Below are positions 43,984 to 54,686 of a stretch of DNA of 64,000 nt, one piece after another (within the stretch, counting starts at the first letter, position 1; each line of letters opens with the position of its first letter). The DNA comes from Euphorbia lathyris (lineage: Eukaryota > Streptophyta > Magnoliopsida > Malpighiales > Euphorbiaceae): the NCBI RefSeq assembly GCF_963576675.1, contig NC_088915.1, positions 86,623,501 through 86,687,500 on the forward strand, read 5' to 3'. A model generated the notes under the pieces. It made no database searches. It saw only the letters and a list, made by a program, of their open reading frames with translations, and was not told the DNA's origin. The position numbers and the translations under genes are program-made.

Positions 43984-46500
43984 TTACCATCCCATACTTC
44001 CTATCCTATTTCTAACAACATGCTTCAATTTTTCTTCTTGATCGCTTGTTAATTTGTTAGAAATAATTATAGGTAGAGAATCGCCTTCGCCTAAGAAAGC
44101 GTACCTCAAATGACTGGGTAACTCTTTAAGTTCTAATTTAGGGGGTGTTACAATCGAAGGCGGAACTGGTCCATCTTCTCTAATCAATGGCTCTGGGTCC
44201 TTATAATCTAATTCCTCGTCTACTATAGGTTCAATTATTTCTTCACTTTGAATTACATCATTGACACATTCCTCGACTAAATCAAGTTTCATACAAGCGA
44301 ATTCCTCCATAGGGTATTTCATCGCTTTGTTCATGTTAAACTCGACCTTATCTTCTCCTATCCTTAAAACTACCTTCCCTTCCGACACATCTACTAGAGC
44401 GTGTCCCGTGTTCATAAACGGTCTGCCAAAAATTAAAGGACAATTTACATCATATGCAAAGTCTAAGATAACAAAATCGGTAGGAAAAATAAATTTATCG
44501 ACTTTGACTAAAACATCTTCAATTATACCATACGGCCTTTTAGTGGTTTGATCCGCTAATTGCAAAACCATATTGGTACGTTTGATATCTTCTTCTAAAC
44601 CTAACTTGTTAAAAATAGACAATGGCATTAAGTTTATACTTGCTCCTAAATCACAAAGACAACTTGGGAATTCAATATCTCCCAATTTACACGGAATAGT
44701 AAAACATCCGGGATCTTTGAGTTTAATGGGCAAATTACTTGATACTATTGAACTACAGTCTTCAGTTAACGAAATGGATGAAATTCCTTCCCAACTAATT
44801 TTCTTTGAAATCAAATCCTTTAAAAACTTACCATAGTTAGGAATTTGTGTTATTGCATCCATAAATGTCAAATTGATATGCAAATTTTTAAGTTTATCCA
44901 AAAACGTTAGAAGTTGTTTATCATAGTCCTTATTTCGGACTTTGTGCGGAAAAGGTGGTTTGGGTACAAAAGTTTTAGTACCTGTGTCATATGGTGAAAT
45001 ATTTGTGTTTAAGATATCTTCTTTGGACTTCGGTAAATCAGTTCCTTGTAATGTTGCATCTTTGGGAATTTCAGGCCCTTGATAATTTTTTCCTGAACGA
45101 AGAGTAATAGCCTTCACCTGCTCTTTCGGATTTTCTTCCGTATGGCTGGGAAGACTTCCCTCTTTTCGGGATGGAATTGATTTAGCAAGTTGACCAATTT
45201 GAATCTCCAAATTATGGATGCTAGATGAGTGGTTTTTAATAAGCTGATCGAATTTATTTTCGATCCGTTTAAAACCATCATCATGATTACTTATTTTTCC
45301 ACTGATAGCATCTATAAACTTGTCGATTTTAGAAGATAAAGTGCTAATCGTATCTCTTGACTGATTTTGATAATTAGTGGTACAATTTTGATTAGCACTA
45401 ATATTATTGTTACTGTTATCTTTCCAATTAAAATTAGGATGATTCCTCCATCCAGAATTATAAGTATTAGAATAAGGATTATTAGTTTGGTTTTGCCCTT
45501 GGACAAAATTTACCTGTTCTATCTCACTCATATTTTCGTAATCCACATCCGTTTGGATTGGATTACCATTGGTATCGCGTGGTGCCATAAATTTGTCAAT
45601 TTTATGCGATAAAGCAGAAAATTGGGCTTGTAGCATCGCGACTGGATCAAGTTCAACTATACCTTTAACTGACGATGAGGTTGAGGATGATGGTTTTGCC
45701 ACCGGCATATGTCCATGTTCCGCGGGCCACATACTGCTGTTGATTGCCATTTCCTCCAAAAGTTCTCTCGCTTGGGCTGATGTTTTCTTCATAAATAGCC
45801 CTCCCGACATAGCATCTAATGAACCCCTAGTTGTAGGATTCAGTCCATTGTAAAATGTTTGCATTAAAAGTTCAGCGGGTAATTGGTGGTGTGGGCATAA
45901 ACGTTGAAGTTCTTTAAAACGTTCCCAAGTTTCATAAAGGGTCTCATTATCATTTTGAGAAAAAGATGTTAACTCCTTTATGACTCTTGCGGTTTTTTCT
46001 AAAGGAAAATATTTAGATAAAAACGCTTGGGCTAATTGTTCCCAAGTGGCAAAAGTTGCGGCTGGCGTAGAAGTTAACCATTCTTTGGCTCTATCCTTCA
46101 AAGTGAAAGGAAAGAGGCGAAGTTTGATTGCTTCTGCAGTCACATCTGGAATTTTAAATGTGTCACAAATTTCTAGGAAATTTGTTAAATGAGTGTTAGG
46201 ATTTTCGTTAGGTAACCCGTAAAATGTTACATTATTTTGCAACATATTAAGCAAAGCTGGCTTAATTTCAAATTGGTTTGCGGTGATTCTGGGTCTAACG
46301 ATACTATTGGTTACACCGGCCACACCTGGCCTAGCGTATTCCATAAGTGTTGGTGGGTCTGCCATTTTTTCTGGCTCGGTATGTGTTTTTACTGGGGTCT
46401 TATTTTTGTTTTTCTTATTTTTCTTGTTCTTCCTAATGGTTTTCTCAATTTCTAGGTCTATAGGGTCTGGTGCAATGCCTGAATTTCGAGAACTGCGCAT
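43984..46500 (-). CDS. Athila gag-protease
   Basis: I place the start at ATG 46500 (MRSSRNSGIAPDPIDLE), since the upstream frame lies close to the primer site. The gag domain has FYGLPNENPNTHLTNFLEIC, LRLFPFTLKDRAKEWL, FLSKYFPLEKTARV and QTFYNGLNPTTRGSLDAMSG. A spacer with an Asn-rich stretch, a Lys-rich region and ITLRSGKNYQGP follows. The aspartic protease is marked by LCDLGASINLMPLSIFNKLG, DLGAS in place of DSGAS as usual in Athila, and by CPLIFGRPFMNTG. The ORF ends at TAA 43984-43986, which is in frame with RT; in most Athila copies gag and pol are continuous, so this stop is probably a lesion. Confidence 0.92.
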   Translation of the reverse strand: MRSSRNSGIAPDPIDLEIEKTIRKNKKNKKNKNKTPVKTHTEPEKMADPPTLMEYARPGVAGVTNSIVRPRITANQFEIKPALLNMLQNNVTFYGLPNENPNTHLTNFLEICDTFKIPDVTAEAIKLRLFPFTLKDRAKEWLTSTPAATFATWEQLAQAFLSKYFPLEKTARVIKELTSFSQNDNETLYETWERFKELQRLCPHHQLPAELLMQTFYNGLNPTTRGSLDAMSGGLFMKKTSAQARELLEEMAINSSMWPAEHGHMPVAKPSSSTSSSVKGIVELDPVAMLQAQFSALSHKIDKFMAPRDTNGNPIQTDVDYENMSEIEQVNFVQGQNQTNNPYSNTYNSGWRNHPNFNWKDNSNNNISANQNCTTNYQNQSRDTISTLSSKIDKFIDAISGKISNHDDGFKRIENKFDQLIKNHSSSIHNLEIQIGQLAKSIPSRKEGSLPSHTEENPKEQVKAITLRSGKNYQGPEIPKDATLQGTDLPKSKEDILNTNISPYDTGTKTFVPKPPFPHKVRNKDYDKQLLTFLDKLKNLHINLTFMDAITQIPNYGKFLKDLISKKISWEGISSISLTEDCSSIVSSNLPIKLKDPGCFTIPCKLGDIEFPSCLCDLGASINLMPLSIFNKLGLEEDIKRTNMVLQLADQTTKRPYGIIEDVLVKVDKFIFPTDFVILDFAYDVNCPLIFGRPFMNTGHALVDVSEGKVVLRIGEDKVEFNMNKAMKYPMEEFACMKLDLVEECVNDVIQSEEIIEPIVDEELDYKDPEPLIREDGPVPPSIVTPPKLELKELPSHLRYAFLGEGDSLPIIISNKLTSDQEEKLKHVVRNRIGSMGW

Positions 46501-46667
46501 GAACCTGAAATCTTGCACGAACCGAAACTACCTACAAAACAGAATTTGATAAATAAATAAATTAGTATAGGAAAACTTTTAAATTATAAAAGTTAGAATA
46601 AATATGTTTAAACCTAGATTCGAAATAAAACACGAAAAATTTAAAATTTTGTCAAAAATTTTGGCGT

Positions 46668-46685
46668 TCCCCGGCAACGGCGCCA
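46668..46685 (-). other. Athila primer-binding site (tRNA-Asp type)
   Basis: On the minus strand TGGCGCCGTTGCCGGGGA lies six bases inside the 5' LTR (46692). It is complementary to the 3' end of plant tRNA-Asp, the primer reported for Athila. Confidence 0.85.
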
Positions 46686-46691
46686 AAAACT

Positions 46692-48205
46692 TGTTGAGCG
46701 ATTTCCGCAAGTGCACGGTATACGCTTGTAGTAATAAAAGATATCGAACCCACAGGGAACGCTTTTTAACTAAAACTTTATTTAATTCGGTTTAATCACG
46801 TGTTTAGGTTTAATAAAAGAAATACGTTTAGTTGATGGAATAGGTTTTGGTAAATTAGGATTAGATAGAAAGATTATATCGAGTTTAGAGAACAATTCCG
46901 TTTGGAATTTTGATTACAAAACAGATACTTCCGTAATCGGAATGAAATAGATCTTATTTTCATAAAGCAAAGTAAACAACTTTAACTTTGTGAGATTATG
47001 GACATGTAACAATATAATAATTTACTCAATTAAATGGCTTCGAACCATAGAAATCCCTCTAGCATAGAGATGATTCCTACCTTAATCAAACTAGTGTTTT
47101 ACTTCTGATAAGCCGCGATCAGCGATCATGTCATCCATAAAAACTAAATTTGTTAAGTGTTCAACAAAGTTCTTATAAGAATAAGATGGAATAGAACGTT
47201 TTAATAAAAACACCAATATATCATTTTGAAAATCATTTTGTCAGAACAATATCAAAATAACAACAGTAAGAATATATTGAATAAATAAGTATATCATTGA
47301 TTGAAATGTGAATTTTCACAAGTTAACAGAGAAGTAGAAACTTGGATAGCATTGTAACGAAGACTTTGAGATCCGGGTCGTCAATCTTTCTCTCAAACTT
47401 CGTAGGCTCGTCAAACCATATGCGCTTCAGCCGTCAATTCTTCTCGCTGTATCTTTGGAATAGAGACTGGTCCCGTCCACTATCAGAATGAAAACTAAAC
47501 TAATACTGTGTTTATAACTAATCTAAATACAATTCGTGTACAACACGATTGCTTACAGAAATGAAATCTAACTTTCTGATTCTTTCCTGAATCAGAAACT
47601 CAACATAACAACTTTCTTCTCTAATTTCTCTAACTTTTCCAACTTAACCAACCTTGATTTCTGAAATGGATCACTTATTTATAGTTGGTGAAGGGTTGTA
47701 AATGACGGGTCGTGTCTGCTGGTGAAGGGTTGCTTTTATCCGAACGAACAGACGCGTTTTTCTGAATTAAACATGTGTTTTGTGTGCAGGAAGACTTGCT
47801 GTCACGACTGAGATTCTGAAAATCTCAGTCGCGACAGGGGGTATAGGGGCGAGCTTGAATACGTTGTTTTCCCCCGGTCTGGCCTCCGTAAGTCGCGACT
47901 GAGATTTTGAGAATCTCAGTCGCGATATAGAGTTTTCCTCCCTGGCGTTCGACTGTTTTTCGTCCTCCTCGAGCGTTCTTCTGGCTGATATGCATTCTCG
48001 GTACGTTTTTAAGGTTTTTCCTCCATTTTAGCTCCGTTTTAGCTCCATTTTCGCTCCTATTTGGATTTTACCAAATATTTAGGTACCTTGCATCAAAGAA
48101 GTAAATAAAGACGTAAAAGTATTCCAAATGAATATAATTAGCATGATTTTAATGTAAATTTAACGTATTTATATATGATATTTTAGGTATATTTTGGGCT
48201 TAACA
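46692..48205 (-). repeat. Athila 5' LTR
   Basis: 1514 bp, TG...CA, nearly identical to 34805-36307. Palindromes at 47799-47837 and about 47892-47926 match those in the other LTR, each with one or two changes. An 11-bp extra copy of TTTTAGCTCC sits near 48030-48050. The right target duplication AATAG follows at 48206-48210. Confidence 0.92.
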
Positions 48206-48210
48206 AATAG

Positions 48211-48700
48211 CTTCGGTTAAGATAGCTAGTTTCTAAGTCTTAAGTATCCTTGCTTTTGTGTAAAATGCTTGACTACTTATTAATACTATGCTTGCATCAA
48301 ATTTTTCAAGTTAATTAAAATCTTATGTGATGCTGAGTTATTATGTTTTGCATACATCAACTGTGTTTGTCATTCTTAATGTCTTCTGATTGTATGTTGT
48401 TAACACTATTAAAACATTGTCTTATAAGACTCATTGTACAACAAAATACTCAACGCTCTCTGATAGTTAAATCTTCCGCTTAAAACTGAGTTAAATAGAA
48501 TATGTTTCATGAGCTGACCTTTATTTGAAAACTGACCTAGGACTTACTCGACTAAACCTTAAAATGTTTAGAGTAAAACTGAGTCAGTAGCTCAACCCTT
48601 ACGGGGGAGTTTATTAAGTTATAAAAGGTCAACTATCATGGGGGAGCTCAAAACTGAGTTCTTCACTGAATAGTTTTGCCAACATCAAAATGGGGGAGTT
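48211..48700 (+). other. SIRE 3' noncoding region and polypurine tract
   Basis: This is the continuation of the SIRE element beyond the Athila insertion. No ORF. It has ACTGAGT-type phrases and a GGGGGAGTT near 48603, and ends in the polypurine tract AAAATGGGGGAGTT immediately before the LTR at 48701. Confidence 0.75.
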
Positions 48701-50032
48701 TGTTGAAACACCTTTCCACATGATTTTGATTTGACAAAATTATTTGAGTATATGATTAAAAAATATTCTAAACACACTAAGTTTAAATGCTTTGATTTAT
48801 TACACTAATGTGTTTGTTCAATGTTGAGCTAAATTGTTTATGAGACATAAAGACTAAAAGGCTAAAGGCCCAAAGGAAAGTCAAAGGCCCAAGACAACTC
48901 GGCCCGTGTAAACAAAACGCTGTCGTTGTGGACAAAACGCAGCTCAACATGAAGAAGGATCTGGAAGACTTTCTTTATCTACTTCGGAACGAAGCTCCTG
49001 AGTTGGACGACAAAGAGTACAGGACAGCAGCTGAGCAAGGAAAAACTTCAAGACAAAGTATTTCTACTTTGGGTAAAGTTCAGAAGACACAGAAAGCTGT
49101 CTGGAAGACTTTGCCATAAAAGGTGAAATATTCTGCCTGTCTGTCTAAAAGCTGCTCAGCACTGACCGAAGACAGAAGATACAATAATTTGATTGGCCAA
49201 CGACACTGAGCGTGTACTGAGTGACAACGACATCAAGCCGTTTCCCTCCAACGGTTATTTCGAAATTTGAAATAACCGATACCTCAAGTGTCACTATAAA
49301 TAGGCCTTTCAGTTGCTTCATTCGTAGCAGATCTTCAACAAGCCATTACGCTGACCAAATTTCTACTTGAAGAATCTGTGTGAAAAAGCAAAGCAAATAC
49401 TTACACCAATTTCCATATTATTGTGTAAAAGTCTAGAGTGATTATCCAATCATCTAAAGTGTCTTAGCAATTGTTGTTTAGGACAAACTTATTATCATTT
49501 CTAGAATTAGAAAGGAGAGGCTGAGTACTCGGTTATAGTACTCAGCAATAGAATAGGAGTGAGTAGAGGTATAGAGGAAGGTACTCTTGTTATACTCAGC
49601 TTCTTGTTGTAAAAGGTTTGATGCTCTACCGTTAAAGAGCTTAGTAGAGAATTCGAAAGCTCGGAACGTGTTCCGGGGACAGGACGTAGGCATAGAGGCC
49701 GAACCTGGATAAATCTGCTGAGTAACATCGTTCTAACCTTAAACTCCTTTAATATATATATTGCTTGCTTAAACAAAACTGACCAAGTAAAGAGGTCACG
49801 CTGAGTTGTGTGCATTGAGTATCTGAGTTCAGGAATAGACTCAAGTGCTATATCCTGACTCAAAGAAAGAAGCTGACTTAGTCACCAGTTGACTAAGCTA
49901 GTGTCTTACTTCACTCAGCGCGCTGTGTAATTCCTTTTCAAAGTAAAAGAAGTCAGCCTTAACGTACTAAAATTTTAAATAGTTCTTATCCCCCCCCTTG
50001 GAACTAACCTGTTACGTTATAAGGGACCAACA
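48701..50032 (+). repeat. Second SIRE LTR
   Basis: 1332 bp from TGTTGAAACACC to GGGACCAACA. It matches 25103-26459 closely, but the (TA)n run is short (about 49752-49762), the C run near 49990 is shorter, and 12 bp near 49261 complete an inverted repeat GGTTATTTC...GAAATAACC absent from the other copy. It is followed not by flanking DNA but by more internal sequence. Confidence 0.9.
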
Positions 50033-50094
50033 AGTGATATAAAAGCTTAAAAGCTCTCTGTGAAAGGTTTAACTACCTTGAGCTGATCCCCACT

Positions 50095-51553
50095 ATGGCT
50101 GAAAATAGCACTCGGTTTCTCCCAGGAAACCAGACAACTCAGATCTTACCTGAGGGGTTGTCCATTACTCGGCCTCCCCTATTCTTCGGGTCTAACTACA
50201 CCTTTTGGAAGAATAGGATGAAAAACTTTATTCAGGCAACAAATATGAGTGCATGGCTTTCAATAGTCCAAGGCCCATTTGTTCCTGTTGAAGTTGTGGC
50301 TGGCCAAACAGTTGTCAAAGGTGAGGCCAAATGGACAGAAGATGATCTCAACAAGCTACAAAATCACGCTTCGATTATAAACATGCTTCACTGTGCGCTT
50401 GATGCTGCAGAATATAACAAGATTTCAGGTTGTGAGTCAGCGCAAGAGATCTGGAAGAAGCTGGAGGTCACCTACGAAGGAACCAACAAAGTGAAGGAGT
50501 CCAAGGTGAACCAACAGATGAGACTATACGAGCTGTTCGAAATGAATGATGATGAAGGAATCTCTGACATGAATGCAAGGTTTACAAACATCATCAACGA
50601 GCTCAAGAGACTTGGGAAGATCTTCACTGAGGAAGAACAAGTCAAGAAGATTCTTAGGAGTCTTCCTAAAAACTGGCAAGCAAAGAAGACCGCTGTTGAG
50701 GAAGCTCAAGACTTAACCACCTATAAATATGATGAACTCATCGGCTCACTGCTGACCCATGAGATCTCGATGAAGAATTTCGAGGTGAAGGAAAAGTCTG
50801 AAGACAAGAAGCAAAAGTCTCTTGTCATGAAAGCTGACTCCACTGATGGAAGCTCAACAGACGATGAAGAGATGGTTATGTTTACCAGAAAGATGAAAAG
50901 GCTGTTAAAAAAGAATGACAAATATTCTAAGAAGCCTTATAAAAAGTTTGATAAGTACAAAGCTGACTCCAGCGACAGCAAGTACAAGAAGGACAGCTCA
51001 AAGCCCATTACTTACTTTGAATGTCATCAAACTGGCCATATCAAGTCAACCTGTCCCTCGCTGAGGAAAGAAAGAAAGAACGGCAAGAAGGCAATGGTGG
51101 CAACCTGGAGTGATAATGATGATTCATCATCATCTGAAGTTGATGCCACTGAGTCAACGAAGATTTGTTTCATGGCTGACGAACTTGCTGAGCTATGTGC
51201 TTCTGAGCATGCTGACCCATCCATTGCATCTGATGATGAAGAACATTCAACTGAGGTAATATCACTACCCTTGCTCAGAAATGAAATGGTTAATGCCCTG
51301 AGTGACCTTTACACACTTGTCAAAAAGTGTAATAAAAAGATTAGAGCACTCAGCAGGCGATGTGACGAGGTTGAGGAGGTCAAACTGAGTGACCTTCGAT
51401 ATCTTCTTTAGGACAACTCAGATTTGCATAGTAACATTGGAATTATGCAAAAGTTTGTCTCTGATGTCCAATCAGATTCTAAGAAACTGAGAAAGGACGT
51501 CACATCCATTCAGAACCAACTAAAGGTTCCAAACAAAAGAAATATTCCTCTGA
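50095..51553 (+). pseudogene. Second, truncated SIRE gag
   Basis: ATG at 50095 begins the same gag as 26522, with about 438 codons nearly identical to the first copy. TAG at 51409-51411 replaces the CAG codon that the first copy has in RYLLQDNSD. After it, homology to the first gag continues to about 51553, where it stops inside VPNKRNIPL and a MITE arm begins. The two distal zinc knuckles and all of pol are absent. Confidence 0.88.
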
Positions 51554-51706
51554 GTAATTAATTGATTATATTTTATTCAAGTTTATAGGGCTAACTGGAC
51601 ATTTTATTCAAGTTCAATGGGCTATCGAGACATTTCGAAAGTTCAATGATCAATCGATTTTTTTGGACAAGTTCAGAAGGCAAATAATGCATTAAGCCTA
51701 AAATAT
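51554..51706. repeat. Half copy of the 4762-5757 foldback MITE
   Basis: GTAATTAATTGATTATATTTTA, TTTTGGACAAGTTCAGAAGG and AATAATGCATTAAGCC parallel 5107-5255. It begins precisely where the second SIRE gag ends, so the SIRE array was truncated at or by this element. Confidence 0.6.
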
Positions 51707-51932
51707 ACTAAACAATTTCGACTTTGATTTGTGATTTCTTTGTTTGACGAGAAAATAAGATGACATTATGGGTCAGTATGTGAAGTGATAAATTGTAATA
51801 CGAAAAAAGGTGAAGTGATAAATTGTCTGGACATGCAATCAATTCGATTGATGGGTATTAGAGGGGGGTATTAGAGGGAAATTATTCATTTTTATGTTTA
51901 GGGAAATGTGATTCACATTCTTATTTAAAAAT

Positions 51933-52381
51933 TGGCTAAAAGCATATTTAAACCCCTGAACTTTACCTGTTTTAAGAATCAAGCCCTTGATCAATTATTT
52001 TTTCACATTGAGTCCCTGATCATTGATTTTATTATGGATTTAACCCTTATTTAAATTTTCTGTCCAGTTTGGACTGGATACATCGTTAGGGCGATTCGGC
52101 TTGTTGACATGGACAAATAAAAAAAAGAATTCATTGACTAGGAGAGATAAAAATTAAAAATTAAAACGAAATTATAGTAATTAATTTTCAATATACTCCT
52201 TCCAAACTCGATTTTCTTCTCTCCCATTTTGTGATTTTCAACATTAAAATCGCCAAATAGATTTTTCCATCTCCTACACTCGACAAAAAAGTGAAATAAG
52301 GGCCAAAACCATAACAAAATCAATGTTCAGGGGCTCAATATGGAAAAATAATTGATCAGGGGCTTAAATATGCTTTTTGCC
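51933..52381. mobile_element. Foldback MITE with GGCTAAAAGCATATTTAA ends
   Basis: The left arm GGCTAAAAGCATATTTAAAC, then CTTGATCAATTATTTTTTCA and TGATTTTATTATGG, pairs with the right arm CATAACAAAATCAATGTTCA, GAAAAATAATTGATCAGGGG and CTTAAATATGCTTTTTGCC. Arms are about 110 bp each, though internally shuffled on the left. No transposase. Confidence 0.7.
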
Positions 52382-53602
52382 TTAAAAATTTGTTAATTAA
52401 CAAATGGAAAATATCATTTTCCATTCCTTACTCATATTGTCTCCAACCAAACACTCCTTAATTATATACCATATAAAATATTCTATAAGACCGGTCAAGG
52501 TGAAAGAAAATTATTAACCGATTAAAAAAAAGACATACTTATATATAAAAGTATTTTATAATTTATTTTTTATATTAATATATTTTAACTAATATTTAGA
52601 CTTTAAATATACATGGAAGAAATTTTAAAAATTTAAAAATTTAATAAATTACATTATTAATATTTAATTACAAACTATATAATATAGTATTTTATTTTAT
52701 ATATATATATATATATATATGTTATAAATATGAATAATAATAATTATTTAGTTTAAAAGTTATAATTTATGTTGTGAAATAATCCGTTTTCACAATAATA
52801 TTTTTTTTGTTTGAAAAAAATGAAACAATTAATAGCAACAACTAGATGTTTTTGAGTTTTAAAAAAATTGCTAAAATAAACGTTGTTGCTAAGAAGAGTT
52901 ATTAGCCTAATTACAAAAATTAATATATATAAATCATATAAATACATTAATTATTAGATTATCATAGATGCTACGAGTCGGAAGCAATATCTCATGGTTA
53001 AATTTTGAGTGATTCTAATATCTTTTTTTTTAATGAAAATTCTAATATTTTTTGAAACTTAAGACATAGGGGTAAACATAAATTTAATCCTCAGACTAAA
53101 TTTTAATAATATAAAATAGTCGAAAATCTAGTTTAAACTTGAATAATGGGCAAAGCGACCTATATCCATTGATTGTATCATGACTCACTCATTTGTAGTC
53201 CAAACGAGATGATAAAAAAATTGGAAACTTCATAAAACATTTTGAAACTTACTCTTATATTTCAACAACTAGTTCTCTCTAGAAAAGGTCGAAAATTGAC
53301 TTACAAATTCTAGATGCAATCTGTTTATTTTTTTTTTCTTTACCAAAAACGAGTTTGAAACATAGAAAATACGTCCAAGTCTAACATGTTAAGTTTGCAC
53401 TTACCCAAACTCACAAATTAATACCATAGCTCAACGGTTCAAACCAAAAATCATTATATAAACACTTTACTAAAACCATAATTCAAAACAAACTTCAATA
53501 TTGTATCTATCACATATCCCGTCAATCCATAACACATAAACATATTCGAGACGTAAATAGAATTATATCTAGTCTATTTTGATTTTTTTAATTGCAGTTC
53601 GA
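52382..53602. other. Gene-free AT-rich interval
   Basis: No ORF or RNA gene is supported. An (AT)n run lies at about 52701-52722. The composition is uniformly AT-rich. Confidence 0.45.
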
Positions 53603-53771
53603 ATACCAAAGTTTAAACTAATTCAAACTAATGGTGTAGAAATTCAAATGATAATACCAAAACTGAAACTAATTTAAACCAAATGCTCTAGAAATCCAGA
53701 TGATAATATGTGATAATACCAAAATTGAAACTATTTAAACCAAACGTTCTAGAAATTCGGATGATAATGTG
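53603..53771. repeat. Three tandem copies of a 51-62-bp unit
   Basis: The units begin ATACCAAA near 53603, 53654 and 53716. They share AAACTAATT-AAACCAAA, TCTAGAAAT and GATGATAAT. The middle copy has an extra ATATGTGATA. Confidence 0.7.
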
Positions 53772-54032
53772 TTTGCTTATTTGATAATCACATGAATCAG
53801 TATCAAATAAAAAAAAAACCGTGATAAAGAGAAAGATGTCATAATTAGATCAAATTAATACATTCTAGATTATTAAGAAGATCTAAATGCATAGAATTAT
53901 AAATCTGTAACTTAATGGACTTTAGATAAAACTTAAAAATATGAACATCCACGTAATGTAATGAGGTAAAAAACACTACACTATTCTGCTTTTTTATTTT
54001 ATTTTTATCTCGGTCAAGTGGAAACATTATTT

Positions 54033-54037
54033 GTATG
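54033..54037. other. Left target duplication GTATG of the third copia element
   Basis: GTATG directly precedes the left LTR and recurs at 59254-59258 after the right LTR. Confidence 0.9.
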
Positions 54038-54635
54038 TGTGAACAATACTATAGTTCGAACGATTAATCAACCACACAGACAACGAACTCCAAAGATCGC
54101 AGATTGGATCTTGAAACAATAGCAAAAAGAATACACACAGAATTTACCCTGGTTCGGCTTAAATGCCTACATCCAGCAACTTCACTAATCAATGGAGATT
54201 ACAACAAGATTCAGAAACCGTTTCCTCTGAAGAAACTCTCGTGTTTTCCAATCCCTCGCTCTACAAGCTTTGCTTTCCCAAATCAGTTCTCACAGTGTAT
54301 ACAAAATGATTTCCCAAAAGGATTGATCTAACTCATTCGCAACCTAGACCCTTTATAACATAGGCTTTACAAGAATTGTGAAATACCCAAAAAACCTCTT
54401 ACTCAAAATGTATTAACACACCAAGACCATGCTGACTTGTTTACACATAATCATGCTGACTTGTTGAATCACTCATGCTGACTTGATGACTTACAGTCAT
54501 GATGACTTGTTGACTCATAATCATGCTGACTTGTTGAATCACTCATGCTGACTTGATGACTCACAGTCATGCTGACTTGTTGACTCACAGCCAACATCAG
54601 CACATCAGCTCGTGATAGAAAAACAACGACTTACA
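54038..54635 (-). repeat. 3' LTR with seven CATGCTGACTTG repeats
   Basis: 598 bp. Between about 54428 and 54593 it has seven variants of CATGCTGACTTGTTGA-TCAC, 20-24 bp each. The other LTR has six, which accounts for the whole 24-bp length difference. Confidence 0.92.
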
Positions 54636-54686
54636 ATCTCCACCTTGTCTTTCTGATCACTCCATCGACTAGTGAAGAAAATACGC

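Larger units (their letters stand above)
34805..48205 (-). mobile_element. Athila-type Ty3/gypsy element, 13.4 kb, nested in SIRE
   Basis: LTRs at 34805-36307 and 46692-48205 both start TGTTGAGCGATTTCC and end GGGCTTAACA; the 5-bp duplication AATAG flanks the whole. Coding order on the minus strand is gag-protease (46500-43984), RT (to 43087), RNase H-integrase (43085-41235), then two env-like ORFs (40717-39788 and 39051-37833). The primer-binding site fits tRNA-Asp, as in Athila. LTRs differ by roughly 15-20 substitutions and an 11-bp indel by eye, so insertion was recent. Confidence 0.92.
25103..51553 (+). mobile_element. SIRE/Maximus-type Ty1/copia element, tandem-truncated and carrying a nested Athila
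   Basis: Order: LTR (25103-26459), primer-binding site TGGTATCAGAGC (from 26462), gag, pol (protease, integrase, RT, RNase H), env-like ORF to 34804, nested Athila (34805-48205), 3' noncoding (48211-48685), polypurine tract near 48689-48699, second LTR (48701-50032), then a second truncated gag to 51553. Without the insert the first unit is about 11.5 kb. The LTR-internal-LTR-internal order fits unequal recombination between related copies. Several stops make it non-autonomous. Confidence 0.85.

Noticed and set aside
44261..46549. Several + strand frames across Athila gag
   Set aside because: They are antisense shadows of the gag-protease reading frame and carry no motifs.
50095..51411. Independent host gene with zinc knuckle
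   Set aside because: Nearly identical to the SIRE gag at 26522 and directly behind a SIRE LTR, so it is retrotransposon sequence.
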